The position numbers and the translations under genes were made by a program. DNA of 64,000 nucleotides from Streptomyces sp. WAC08241 (GTDB lineage: Bacteria > Actinomycetota > Actinomycetes > Streptomycetales > Streptomycetaceae): the NCBI GenBank assembly GCA_007858575.1, contig CP042279.1, forward strand, positions 6,045,001 to 6,109,000, written 5' to 3'. The notes beneath the pieces are model-generated. The model had not been told where the DNA came from, ran no database searches, and worked only from the letters and a program-made list of their open reading frames with translations. Each line of letters begins with the position of its first letter. The stretch's first letter is position 1. Of the stretch, positions 48,760-57,902 are shown piece by piece.

Positions 48760-49839
48760 TCCTCGCCGCCACGACCGACGAGAGCCTGGCGCGGATGAGC
48801 GACCTGCTCGTCTACTCCTCGATGGCCGTCTACACCCTGGCCTTCTTCGCCCACATCGCCGAGTGGGTCCTCGGCAGCCGCAGCAAGGTCGGCCGCACCG
48901 CCGCCGCCCTCACCCCGCGGGTTGGGAGGCCCCGGCCGCCGCCGTGACCGTCCGGGTCAAGCAGGCCGGCTCCACCGCCGTGCTCGACAAGCCGACGGTC
49001 GTCACCCGGTCCGCGGCCGGCACCCGCGACGTCCCGGACGGCCCCGGCGCGGCCGGCGGCACGGTCAAGGGCGACCTCTACGGCCGCATCGCCGTCTCGC
49101 TCACCGTCCTCGCGTTCCTGATCGAGGCGTCGGGCGTGGTCACCCGGGCGCTCTCCGTGCAGCGGGCCCCTGGGGCAACATGTACGAGTTCTCCACCACC
49201 TTCTCCACGGTGGCGGTCGGCGCGTACCTCGGCTTCCTCCTCGCCAAGAAGAACGTGCGCTGGATCGGCCTGCCGCTGGTCACCACCGTCCTGCTCGACC
49301 TGGGCCTGGCCACCACCTGGCTGAAGACCCCCAGCGACCAGCTCGTGCCCGCGCTCGACTCGTACTGGCTGTGGATCCACGTCTCCACCGCGATCTTCTG
49401 CGGCGCGGTCTTCTACCTCGGCGCGGTCGCCACCCTGCTGTACCTCTTCCGCGACTCGTACGAGAACAAGCTCGCGACCGGCGGAAACCCCGGCGCCTTC
49501 GCCCGCTCGGTCCTGGAGCGGCTGCCCGCCGCCGCCTCGCTCGACAAGTTCTCCTACCGGGTGAACGCGGCGGTCTTCCCGCTGTGGACCTTCACGATCA
49601 TCGCGGGCGCGATCTGGGCCGGCGACGCGTGGGGCCGCTACTGGGGCTGGGACGCCAAGGAGGTCTGGTCGTTCATCACGTGGGTCGGGTACGCCGCGTA
49701 CCTGCACGCGCGCGCGACGGCCGGCTGGAAGGGCCGCAAGGCCGCGTACATCGCGCTCATCGCCTTCGCCTGTTTCCTCTTCAACTACTACGGCGTGAAC
49801 ATCTTCGTGAGCAGCAAGCACTCGTACTCCGGGGTCTGA
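48756..49839 (+). CDS. ccsB: haem exporter/cytochrome c synthase subunit CcsB (CcsA family)
   Basis: About 360 residues from GTG 48756 (VILAATTDESLARMSDLLVY). Multiple helices are present with the haem-handling WWD-type motif in WAGDAWGRYWGWDAKEVWSF and conserved histidines (LWIHVSTAIFCGAVFYLGA, YAAYLHARATAGWKGRKAAY). The end is NYYGVNIFVSSKHSYSGV. Deletions occur near 48920 and 49170. Last gene of the System II maturation operon. Haem for it is made by the hem genes elsewhere in the window. Confidence 0.94.
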
Positions 49840-49895
49840 CCTCCCGGGGCGTGCCCGCGCTGGCACCGCTCCCGCCCCTGGGCGACGCTGGAACC

Positions 49896-50432
49896 ATGAG
49901 CGAGATGTCCCGGGGCAGGAGCGAGACCCACGACGGCGACACGCACGTGCTGCGGTTCACCGTCGAGCTGCCGCACCCGCCGTCCGAGGTCTGGACGGCC
50001 GTCACCACCCCCGAGGGCCTGGCGCGCTGGCTGTGCGCGGCGGACCCGCTGGAGCCCCGGCTCGGCGGCCGGGTCGTCCTCCACCGGCTGACCAGCGGCG
50101 ACACCGAGGACCCGGGGCGGGTGACCGCCTGGGACCCCGGGAGCGTGGCCGAGTACACGGTCGATCCGACGCACGGCCGGATCCGGTTCCACCTGGAACC
50201 GGGGCCCGGACCCGGCGGCGGGTCGACCGTGCTGCGTTTCACCAACGAGCTGCGGGGCCCGCCGGAGCACCGCCTCGACCGGCTCGCCGCCTGGCACGAC
50301 CACTTCGAGTGGCTCGCCCGCGCCCTGGACGGCCACCCCGCCGACTGGCGGGAGCGGACGTCCGAGCGCTGGCTGCACCTGCGCGAGCTGTACGAGCGGG
50401 ACGCGGCGCGCTGGCCGACGTGGGAGCCGTAG
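49896..50432 (+). CDS. SRPBCC (START/AHSA1-like) domain protein
   Basis: Intact, about 178 residues from ATG 49896 (MSEMSRGRSETHDGDTHVLR). Typical opening VELPHPPSEVWTAVTTPEGL ARWLCAADPLEPRLGG, then strands VAEYTVDPTHGRIRFHLEPG and TVLRFTNELRGPPEH, and a C-terminal helix AAWHDHFEWLARALDGH. The fold forms a hydrophobic pocket for a small ligand. Ligand unknown. Separate from the ccs operon by 56 nt, same strand. Confidence 0.83.
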   Translation: MSEMSRGRSETHDGDTHVLRFTVELPHPPSEVWTAVTTPEGLARWLCAADPLEPRLGGRVVLHRLTSGDTEDPGRVTAWDPGSVAEYTVDPTHGRIRFHLEPGPGPGGGSTVLRFTNELRGPPEHRLDRLAAWHDHFEWLARALDGHPADWRERTSERWLHLRELYERDAARWPTWEP

Positions 50433-50484
50433 GGCCTGCCCGGCGGACCGGGGGCCCGCGGGGCCCCGGCCCGTCCCCGTACCG

Positions 50485-52045
50485 TCACTCCCGCTTCGGC
50501 GGCAGGCACGGCGACTGCGGCGGCTGCCCCTCCGGCCAGGCGATCTGGACGAAGCGCTGGGAGCCGTCCGGGGCCAGTTCCACGATCGGGACGGCCTTGT
50601 CGTACGGGTTGCCGTAGTTGTCCAGGCAGATCCAGCCGCTCGCCCCTCCACCCGCAGCGAGCCCTTCACCTGCGGCCACTGGGCGGCCACGTCGGCCGCC
50701 GCCGGTGGCGGGCCCCTGCGGGGTGGCCTGGCGGATCGCGTGGACGGCCGTCGCCATCGCGTCGTACGCCACGATCGCCTGCCCGTCCGTGAGCGCCGGC
50801 GGCTGCTTCGTACCCCGGGTGATGTCGCCGAGGAAGGTCTCGTACGCCGTGGGGAACCGCCCGTGGCCGGGACCTTCCGCCCTCCGCCGGCACCCAGGCG
50901 TCCGGGTGGGCGAGCGCCGCGTACCGCACGGTCAGCCTCGACCTCAGGGCCTTGCGGTCGAGCTTCGCGTCCGCGCCCAGGTACGAGCCCTCGTCCCCGG
51001 TCAGGACGGTGAAGGCCCGGTCGGTGCAGCCGCGCGCCCCCAGCGCGTTGATGAACTGGCGGAGCTGGGTGTGGCGGCCCGCGAAGAAGACGGTCTCGGC
51101 GCGGCTGTCGCAGATCAGGTGGGTGATCTGGCGGAAGGTGTTGGCGGTGGTGCCCTCCTCGTTGGGATCGGCGGGCGAGGTGAACAGCTCGGGGGCGTGC
51201 GGGCTGTTCTTCAGGGTCGCGGCGAAGGCGGCCTTGAGGGTGTCCGTGTAGTGGTCGCCGCCGCGGGTGTCCTGGACGAGGAGCGCCTTGGTGGCGTCCA
51301 CCCGCCCGAAGTGGGCCAGCGCCTTCGCCTCGTCGCCGTTGGTGGGCGAGACGCGGGCGAGGCCGGGGAAGCGCTCGTTCCCGGGGAGTTGGCGATGTCG
51401 TCGGCGGTGATGGTGGTGCCGACGACGGCGATCCCGGCCCCGGTGAGGGCGGTCACCGCCTCCCGCACCTCGGTGGAGGAGGTGGCGACGCCGGAGACGG
51501 CCCGCAGCCGGTCGGCGGAGTCCTTCATGGCGATCAGCCGGTCGACGGTGGCGCGCCAGTGGGCGTTGCCCTTGCCGGTGTTGGCGAGGACGAGCCGGAT
51601 CTTGGGCAGCTCGTCGTTGGACTCGTGGTTGGCGCGGTACTGGTAGGCGTGGGCGCCCTCCAGCTCAGTGCCGCACCTTGACCCGCATGCCGCCGTCGGT
51701 GGAGGTCAGCGGCAGCAGGAGGGCGACGGTCACGTGGTCGTCGGGCCCGAGCGCGGCGTTCTCGACGCCGATGGCGCGGGCGATCGGGCCCAGTTCGCCG
51801 ATCCCGAAGTCGTGGCCGTCGCCGTTGACGCCGACGCACTCCTCGCTGCCGGCGGGGCGCTCGACGCCCGCCGCGCAGGAACGGTCCTCCGGGGTGGTGA
51901 GGCGGACGACGCCGTACCCGCCGAGGCCGAGGACGACGGCGGCCGTGACGAGGGAGGCGAAGAACTTCTGGCGGGGGTGCGGACGCGGCGGCGGAGCCGG
52001 TCGAGCGGGCGGTCGGTCGAGCGGTCGGTCACGCGGTCGGGCATG
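50485..52045 (-). CDS. membrane-tethered branched-chain-amino-acid-type binding protein
   Basis: About 520 residues from ATG 52045 (MPDRVTDRSTDRPLDRLRRR). A basic cytoplasmic tail precedes one transmembrane helix (KFFASLVTAAVVLGLGGYGV). A type I periplasmic binding fold (Leu/Ile/Val-BP class) follows: HDFGIGELGPIARAIGVENA, HVTVALLLPLTSTDGG, YQYRANHESNDELPKIRLVL, AGIAVVGTTITADDIANSPG, TVLTGDEGSYLGADAKLDRK, QAIVAYDAMATAVHAIRQAT. It ends PPQSPCLPPKRE. At least six deletions occur. The uncleaved anchor and absent permease genes argue for a sensor rather than a transporter. It begins 4 nt after the NTPase gene. Confidence 0.82.
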
Positions 52046-52048
52046 GCG

Positions 52049-54195
52049 TCAGACTCCGTCCTCGCGGCCCGGCGGCAGCGAGGGCTCCCGCCAGGCGCGG
52101 ATGTCGCGCGGCCAGTGGGTGGCAGCGTCCCAGAGCGAACCGCTGCCCGACAGGTGACGGCCGGAGAGCCGGCGCAGCTCGTGCGCGAGCCGGTCGGCCA
52201 CCTCGTCGTCGGGCAGGGCGAGCGGATCGGTGAGCAGCCATACGGCGCAGCAGCCGCCGCAGGAGAGGTGCAGCTCGACGGCGTCGGCGTCGAGTCCGGC
52301 GGGGAGTTCGTCCGCGGGAGTCCCCCTCCTGCCGGGGCCCGACCTCCCGCCGGGGCCTGGCCTCCCGCCGGGGCCTGGCCTCCCGCCGGGGCCTGGCCGA
52401 GGGCGACGGCCCGGCGCGGATCGGGCCCGGTCGCGCCGCGTTCGCGCGGGTACGGGGCGGAGGCGACGAACCGCAGCTTCCCGAGCCAGCCGAGGACGTC
52501 CGGCTCGGGGAACGTGGTCCGCAGGTGGGTGACGGCGTCCTCGGTGCGGCCGAGCGCCAGGTCGTGGTGGAGCCGGTACGGGCCGGGGTCGGGCCCGTAG
52601 TGCCGGCGCAGGGTCTCGTGGACGGCGTGCCAGGCGGCGTAGCGCGGGTGGTCGCCGTCCTCGAAGCGCAGCCGGTGCAGGAGCAGCGCGCGCAGCAGCG
52701 GGTCGGCGACGAAGTGCCGGGAGCCGGGCGCGGACGCGGCCCAGTCCTCGGCGCGCAGCCGGTCGCGGACGCGCAGCGCCACGTCCCCGTCGCGGGACTC
52801 GGACGGGAGCCGGGCGTGGGCCAGCATCCGGGCGGACTCCTCGTCGTGGGCGGCGGCGAGCACGGCGTACGGGCCGGGCCGGGAGACCGGCAGCAGCTCG
52901 GCGAGGAGGGCGGGGCGACGGGCACCGGCGGGCGTCCTCGCGCAGCTCCACGGTCAGGTCGAGCAGCGCGCCGGGGGTGAGGCGGGGCTTCAGGTGCGCG
53001 GGGGCCTCCCCGGCGGCCCGCCCGAGCAGCACCACGCCCAGGGGCGGCCGCCGGTCAGCCGGTGGACGGCGCGGGAAGTTCGGCGGGGGTGCGGCCGGCC
53101 GGGTCGTACCGGTCGAAGGCGCCGCGGGTCTGGGCGGGGAGAGCGGGGTCAGCTCGACGGCGAGGATGCCGGAGCCGACGCTCGTCCCGCGCGGGCAGGG
53201 CGCCCGGTGGGCGGTCTCGGGCAGCCGGAGCCGGGTGGCCTGGCGCAGTGCCTCGTGGTCGCGGACCCGGGAGGCGGCGAGGACGACGAGCCGGTCCCGG
53301 CGCCCCTCGGCGCGGGCGCGCAGAATCGGTTCGGCCAACTGCCGGCCGAGCGGCTCGTGGGCGTTGTCCAGGAGGAGCAGGGCCGGCCGATGCGGCTGCC
53401 GCGCCGGAAGCCGGTGTAGGCGTGCAGGAGGTCCTCGGTGAGCGCCCCGACGAGGAACGCCTCGGCCTCGCCGCGGCGCCGGCCCCCTGCTCGAAGTCGT
53501 TGGCGAGCTGCTGGAGTCCGGCCTTCCCGCGCCCCCCGGCGTTGCGGTATCCGCCGTACCACCCCTCGGCGGACCGCTGCATCCGCCCGAACACCTCCTC
53601 CAGGACGGTCTCGACGGTCGCCTCGGCCAGCAGTCCGGCGAGTGGGGCGGCGGTCTCCGCGAAGGTGGCGGCGAGTTTGGTGAGGACCTTGCCGACCCAG
53701 TGGGCGGCGGCGCCCCGGGCCGCGTCGACGGTCGCGAGCAGCGGCCCGAGCCGCTGGAGGTCGCGGCGGGCCCGCTCGTCGTCCTCCCGGGACCAGCCGA
53801 TCGCGGCGACGGCCACGAGCCCGAGCGAGAGCCGCGGGAACCGCACGGGCGCGGCCCCGAGCACCTTGGGCGAGAACTGCACGGCCAGCTCGGCCAGCGC
53901 CCCGGTGAGCGGGGTCCAGCCGGGCCCGTGATCGGCGGGCGGCTCGACGTGGCCGCAGTCGAGCAGCGCGAGCGGGTGTACCCCGGTACCGGTTCCGCAC
54001 CTCCTTGAGCAGCGCGGTCTTCCCGGTCCCGCGCCCACCGGTGAAGACGGTGACCGGCGGATCGTCCCCGTGCTCGTACGCCACCCGCGCCACCCCGTGC
54101 CGCGTGAGCCCGCAGAGCCGCGCGACCAGCCCGCCGTCGTCCAGGGCCGCCTCGCGGCCGTACAGCTCCCTGTTCAAGCCCCGCCACCCCCGCAA
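52049..54195 (-). CDS. P-loop NTPase (STAND/AAA-like) paired with the binding protein
   Basis: About 715 residues, many frameshifts. The start is probably TTG 54195 (LRGWRGLNRELYGREAALDD). Walker A is VTVFTGGRGTGKTALLKEVR and Walker B is PALLLLDNAHEPLGRQLAEP, followed by a sensor-like LVVLAASRVRDHEALRQATR. A helical second half includes LAAAHDEESARMLAHARLPS and PLLRALLLHRLRFEDGDHPR. Then comes a QAPAGG tandem repeat (52340-52400) and a Cys-rich C-terminus LHLSCGGCCAVWLLTDPLAL ending REPSLPPGREDGV. It resembles signal-transduction NTPases. Overlap-level spacing to the sensor-like gene indicates a functional pair. Confidence 0.68.
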
Positions 54196-54308
54196 CAGTC
54201 AACTCAAGGATATCGACGGTGTGTTGGGAAAGCGGTCGGCTTTTCTGGTCTGTTGTGGGGGCGTTGCGGGTCTGTGGCGGAAGTGGGGGTTTAGGGGGGC
54301 GGTGGGTC

Positions 54309-54895
54309 TTACCGGCCCCTGACCGGAGCAGGAGGGCCCTCCTCCTTCTGCGCGTCGGAGAACAGGAGCGTGGGCTCGGCGAGGATGTCACGGCCGGCCT
54401 CGCTCTTGTAGACCTCGTCGACGCTGCCGAATCGGGCCTCGGCGTAGTCGAGGCCCAAAAGGGCGGCGGCCTGGCGGACGGATGCCTCGTCGGGGCCCTC
54501 GATCTCCACGAAGGTGGGAAGGTCGGGCCAGGTGTCGAAGTCGAAGGCGACCTCGCCCAGCCGCCACTCCTCGCGGTAGTTCTCCTGGTAGCGGACCTCG
54601 GTGAGCCCGAGACGGCGAAGGATGTCGGCCATGGCGTGGAGGTCGCCCACCTCGGTCTCGATCTCGGTGGTGCCGTCGATCGTGGTCGCGTCGGTGACCT
54701 GCTTGAGGGTGAGGGTGGAGCGGGCACCTTCGTCCCGCAGCCGGAGCCATGCGCCGTCGTCGAGCGCGTCGTTCTCGAAGATCTTGCGGGTGAGGAGGGT
54801 GCGGGGAGTGCCCGTGTGGCCCCCAGGGCGGTCAGCTTGTCCTTGAGCGCGGCAGCGTCGACGTTCAGGAACTTGGCCTCGTACTCGTGCTTCAT
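54309..54895 (-). CDS. CYTH-domain protein (class IV adenylate cyclase/triphosphatase)
   Basis: About 195 residues from ATG 54895 (MKHEYEAKFLNVDAAALKDK). The ExExK signature is EYEAK. Tunnel strands follow: LRDEGARSTLTLKQVTDATT, TTEIETEVGDLHAMADILRR, EEWRLGEVAFDFDTWPDLPT, FVEIEGPDEASVRQAAALLG. It ends PPAPVRGR. One deletion near 54822 breaks the N-terminus. CYTH enzymes are cyclases, thiamine-triphosphatases or inorganic triphosphatases; which one cannot be told here. Last gene of the minus operon, 23 nt after the methyltransferase gene. Confidence 0.87.
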
Positions 54896-54918
54896 GCACG
54901 TCTCCTTGTCGGGTGCGG

Positions 54919-55563
54919 TCACTCGGCGGCACGGGCCGCGATGAAGAGGCCCATGCGGTGTGTGTGGTCGTGGGGTCGGCCGATGTGGGGGCGTTCGGTG
55001 AACCGGTTCGTACGAAGCGTGAGCCGGACGTTCCAGTCGTCACCGAAGTGGCGGGCGAGTCTCTCGGGCGAGGTGTAGTGCTCGACGGACGCGTGGCGTT
55101 CTTCGACCGGCATCATGAACTCCGCTCCGAACAAACCCCTTCGCGGACGAGGGACTGCATGCGGCCGACGAAGTCGGCGAGCGGGTTGTGGTGGTTGGCA
55201 CTGTAGTGCCAGGAGCAGCTCGTCCAGACGGCGTCGCAGGACGCTCCGGGGAGTGCCGCGGACAGGAAGTCGGCCTCGACGACCTGGACCCGGCTGCGGA
55301 GACCTTCGCTCTCGAGCCGGTCCATGAGGCCGGGCGCGCGAGCCCGACCGTCACCCGGAAGGTCGACCTCGCCCCCGTGAAGGGCGAAGGGTCGCGCTCG
55401 ACGGCGATGACACGGTGCCCGGCGGCGGCGAGCGGCAGGACGAACTTGCCGTCGCTCGCGCCGATGACCGCGACCGTGGCGTCAGGAGACGCGTGTTCCC
55501 TCAGGGCGGCGAGGAACTGGGGAAGAACGTGAGGGTGTGTTCCCACAGGCTCTGCGTCCGCAC
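54919..55563 (-). CDS. class I SAM-dependent methyltransferase
   Basis: Best reading starts at GTG 55563 after GGAAGG (VRTQSLWEHTLTFF), then a C is missing near 55513, then QFLAALREHASPDATVAVIG. SAM motif I is VAVIGASDGKFVLPLAAAGH with the acidic end RVIAVERD. VQVVEADFLSAALPGASCDA, VWTSCSWHYSANHHNPLADF and HRMGLFIAARAAE follow. Further deletions occur near 55335 and 55135. Uncorrected, the frame is continuous with the kinase upstream, so a kinase-methyltransferase fusion is the alternative. Substrate unknown; the neighbours suggest a nucleotide or sugar-nucleotide derivative. Confidence 0.78.
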
Positions 55564-56117
55564 GGTGATGTCCTTCCTGCTCCATGGCGAGGACTGCCCG
55601 TACGACCTCTTCCGGGGCGCGGTCGGTGGTGTCGATCCGGTGCATTGGGAACCGGTCGTACGCGGCGGTGATCCGCGCCGGCGCCTCCTCGCTCAAGGCG
55701 TCCCAGGGGGAGAGGGGCTCGGCCCGTCGAGCGAGGCGGCGCTGCCGTTCGTCCTCGGCGCACAGCAGGTGGTACGTGACGGGCTGCGGCAGTCCGGACG
55801 GGAGCGCGATGCCGAGGCGGGCCCCGAAGGCCTGGTGGTTCGCGAGACACCGGGCGAAGTAGCTCGACCACCACCGGGGTGCCGGCGGCGAGGTGGTGCC
55901 GGATCTCCTCGACTGCGGTGAAGAGCGCCGAGAGATAGAAGCACAGGCGGGCCTCGACGCTTCCCCGGCCGTCCACCCGACGGCGCAGGGGCTGGTAGAA
56001 GAGCGGCACGGTGGGCACCAGGACGGCTCCCCTGGCCGTTGCCAGCAGCGGGGCGACGGTCGATTTTCCGCTGCCGCGCAAGCCTTCCAGCGCTTCGAAG
56101 AGCGGACGGTCAGACAC
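55482..56117 (-). CDS. P-loop nucleotide kinase (thymidylate-kinase-like)
   Basis: About 212 residues from GTG 56117 (VSDRPLFEALEGLRGSGKST). It carries Walker A GLRGSGKST at the extreme N-terminus, as in dTMP kinases and deoxynucleoside kinases. Then PTVPLFYQPLRRRVDGRGSV, the helix ARLCFYLSALFTAVEEIRHH, a lid-like RQRRLARRAEPLSPWDALSE, and RFPMHRIDTTDRAPEEVVRA. A deletion near 55860 splits it. Phosphoryl acceptor unknown. Its GTG overlaps the radical SAM stop by 8 nt. The 3' end overlaps the methyltransferase start by about 82 nt if the two are separate. Confidence 0.77.
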   Translation of the reverse strand: MSDRPLFEALEGLRGSGKSTVAPLLATARGAVLVPTVPLFYQPLRRRVDGRGSVEARLCFYLSALFTAVEEIRHHLAAGTPVVVELLRPVSREPPGLRGPPRHRAPVRTAAARHVPPAVRRGRTAAPPRSTGRAPLPLGRLERGGAGADHRRVRPVPNAPDRHHRPRPGRGRTGSPRHGAGRTSPCGRRACGNTPSRSSPVPRRPEGTRVS

Positions 56118-57010
56118 GGGCGTACACCACGTCCGGGACGGCGAGGGTGAGCTCGTCGGTGGCGGTCGGCCGGTGAACGATGCGGCCCTCGGCCTTCTCG
56201 TACCAGAAGGCGTGCGCGTCCTTGCCCACGGCCTTGCAGGACATGGTGAGGGCGCCACGAGGGTCGGCCTCGATCCGCTCGATCCCTCGCGGTCCACCGG
56301 TCGGCGGGCAGACCTCCGGGGCGCCGCCTTCGGACAGGTCCTCGTCGAGGACGACCTCGATGGACAGCCCGGCCGTCCGCAGCTCCTCGCGAAGACGCGT
56401 GTACGCGGCCGGATCGCCGACCACGAGCTCGGGGTGGCGGACGGCGTTGCCGACGGGCCGGAGGCAGTGGAGCTTGAGTTGACGGGCGCCGAACCTCTGC
56501 ATGATCCGCGCCAGCGGCAGCACCTCACCGATGTTCCGGGAGGTCACGGTCATCGTCGCCGCCGTCATGACGCCGAGTTCCCGGGCGAGGTTCAGGGTGC
56601 TCAGCGCGGCGTGATGGCTGCCCTGCCTGCGCATGGCGTCATGGGTGGCGGCGACCCCTCCAGGAAACCCGCAGCAGATCGACGTACGGAGCGAGTTCGG
56701 TGAGACGGCGTTCGATTCGGTAGCCGTTGGTGCAGATCTCCACCCGCATCCCGAGTTCCCGCCGGGTACGGAGGACGACTTCGGGGAGCTCCTTGTGGAC
56801 GAAGGGCTCGCCACCGAGCAGGGTCACCGCCTCCGTGCCGTAATCCTCGCGCATGAGCCGGACGAGGCCGATCGCCTCCTCGGCGGTGAACGCGTCGGCG
56901 TGCTTCAACCGCTCGCCGTGGAAGCAGTGCAGACACGAGAAGTTGCAGCGGTACAGAAGCTGTAGGTACAGCATCCGGATCTTGTGGATGCCGGTGACGT
57001 CGCGGATCAC
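56110..57010 (-). CDS. radical SAM enzyme
   Basis: About 300 residues from GTG 57010 after AGGAGG (VIRDVTGIHKIRMLYLQLLY). The [4Fe-4S] cluster motif is CNFSCLHCF (CxxxCxxC), followed by AVTLLGGEPFVHKELPEVVL (GGEP SAM block). Later blocks are AATMTVTSRNIGEVLPLARI, LKLHCLRPVGNAVRHPELVV and ALTMSCKAVGKDAHAFWYEK. The short C-terminal Cys content argues against a full SPASM domain. One deletion occurs near 56660. It makes the 5'-deoxyadenosyl radical; the substrate is unknown. Second gene of the operon. Confidence 0.87.
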
Positions 57011-57100
57011 GTGAGCCTCCTGGGCCAGTGGGCTGTTGGGGAGGATTCGATCGTGGCCGAGCGAAGGCGGACGGCACCACCGCGTACGGGGACGGGCCGG

Positions 57101-57117
57101 GGACGTCCCGGGACGTT
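57101..57117. promoter_or_regulatory. GGACGT double motif between HAD and radical SAM genes
   Basis: GGACGTCCCGGGACGTT contains the palindrome GGACGTCC and a second GGGACGT. It closely matches the motif in the divergent promoter at 57858-57875. It lies at the HAD gene's 3' end, 91 bp before the radical SAM start, where an internal promoter could be controlled. Confidence 0.45.
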
Positions 57118-57118
57118 T

Positions 57119-57811
57119 TCAGCGCGCGGCGAAGAACTCCAAGTGGCGCACCAGCCCGGCGGTGTCGGCGAGATCCGGCAGAACGATCGCCGCGCCGGCC
57201 GAGGCCAGTTCCTCCTGGCTGTGCATGCCGGTGGCGACGGCGATGACGTGAGAGCCCGTGGAGAGAGCGGCCTCGATGTCCCGAGGAGTGTCCCCGACCA
57301 GCACGATGGTGCGGTCCTGCCCCGTTCCGTAGGAGAGGCGCACGCGTTCGCGTGCCACGGCCACCAGCTCGGGACGCTGGACGCCGTCGGACCCGAAGGC
57401 CCCCACGGAGAGGTCGACAAGGGGATCGAGACCGAAGGCGGCGAGCTTCACCCGTGCGTTGGCCGCGATGTTCCCCGTGAGGACCGAGGACACCCAGCTT
57501 TCGTGCTCCGCCACGGCCTTGAGGGCGTCGGACACGCCCGGCAGGGCCGTACCGCGTGTCCGCAGTTCCTCGAAGCGGTCTTCCCCGGCACGCTCCAGAG
57601 CTGCCTGGACCAGTTCCCACCGCGGCTCGGGAACGCCGTGCCGGAGAAGCATCTCCCGCATGATCAGGCGGTCCGTACGTCCCTTCGTACGAGCCGGGCC
57701 GTTCGGCGCGAAGCCCGCGAGCGCGGTAAAGGCGGCAGCGTAGATCTCCTTGCTCACGCCCGCGTTGTCGATGAGCGTGTGGTCGATGTCCCACAGGACG
57801 CTGAGCTGCAT
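57119..57811 (-). CDS. HAD-superfamily phosphatase, first gene of the operon
   Basis: Intact, 230 residues from ATG 57811 (MQLSVLWDIDHTLIDNAGVS). Motif I is WDIDHTLID (first Asp nucleophile). The cap contains RTDRLIMREMLLRHGVPEPR, motif II is SVLTGNIAANARVKLAAFGL, and motif III/IV is TIVLVGDTPRDIEAALSTGS. It ends RHLEFFAAR. Related to phosphoglycolate-phosphatase-like HADs. Probably removes a phosphate from a small metabolite made or damaged in this pathway. 108 nt upstream of the radical SAM gene, same strand. Confidence 0.9.
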   Translation of the reverse strand: MQLSVLWDIDHTLIDNAGVSKEIYAAAFTALAGFAPNGPARTKGRTDRLIMREMLLRHGVPEPRWELVQAALERAGEDRFEELRTRGTALPGVSDALKAVAEHESWVSSVLTGNIAANARVKLAAFGLDPLVDLSVGAFGSDGVQRPELVAVARERVRLSYGTGQDRTIVLVGDTPRDIEAALSTGSHVIAVATGMHSQEELASAGAAIVLPDLADTAGLVRHLEFFAAR

Positions 57812-57855
57812 ACCGCCAGCGTAAGCACTGGCTCGACGCCCTCCCCGTAGCGCGG

Positions 57856-57877
57856 GAACGTCCCTAAGACGTCCTTG
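57856..57877. promoter_or_regulatory. operator-like GGACGT repeat in the divergent promoter
   Basis: On the minus strand AGGACGTCTTAGGGACGTTCCC carries two GGACGT copies ten bases apart, centred between the HAD gene (start 57811) and the HTH-DUF5919 gene (start 57903). Nearly the same pair recurs at 57101. It is a candidate site for the divergently encoded HTH protein. Confidence 0.5.
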
Positions 57878-57902
57878 CTCCCTCCCGCTCGACTCGGCTT
57901 GT

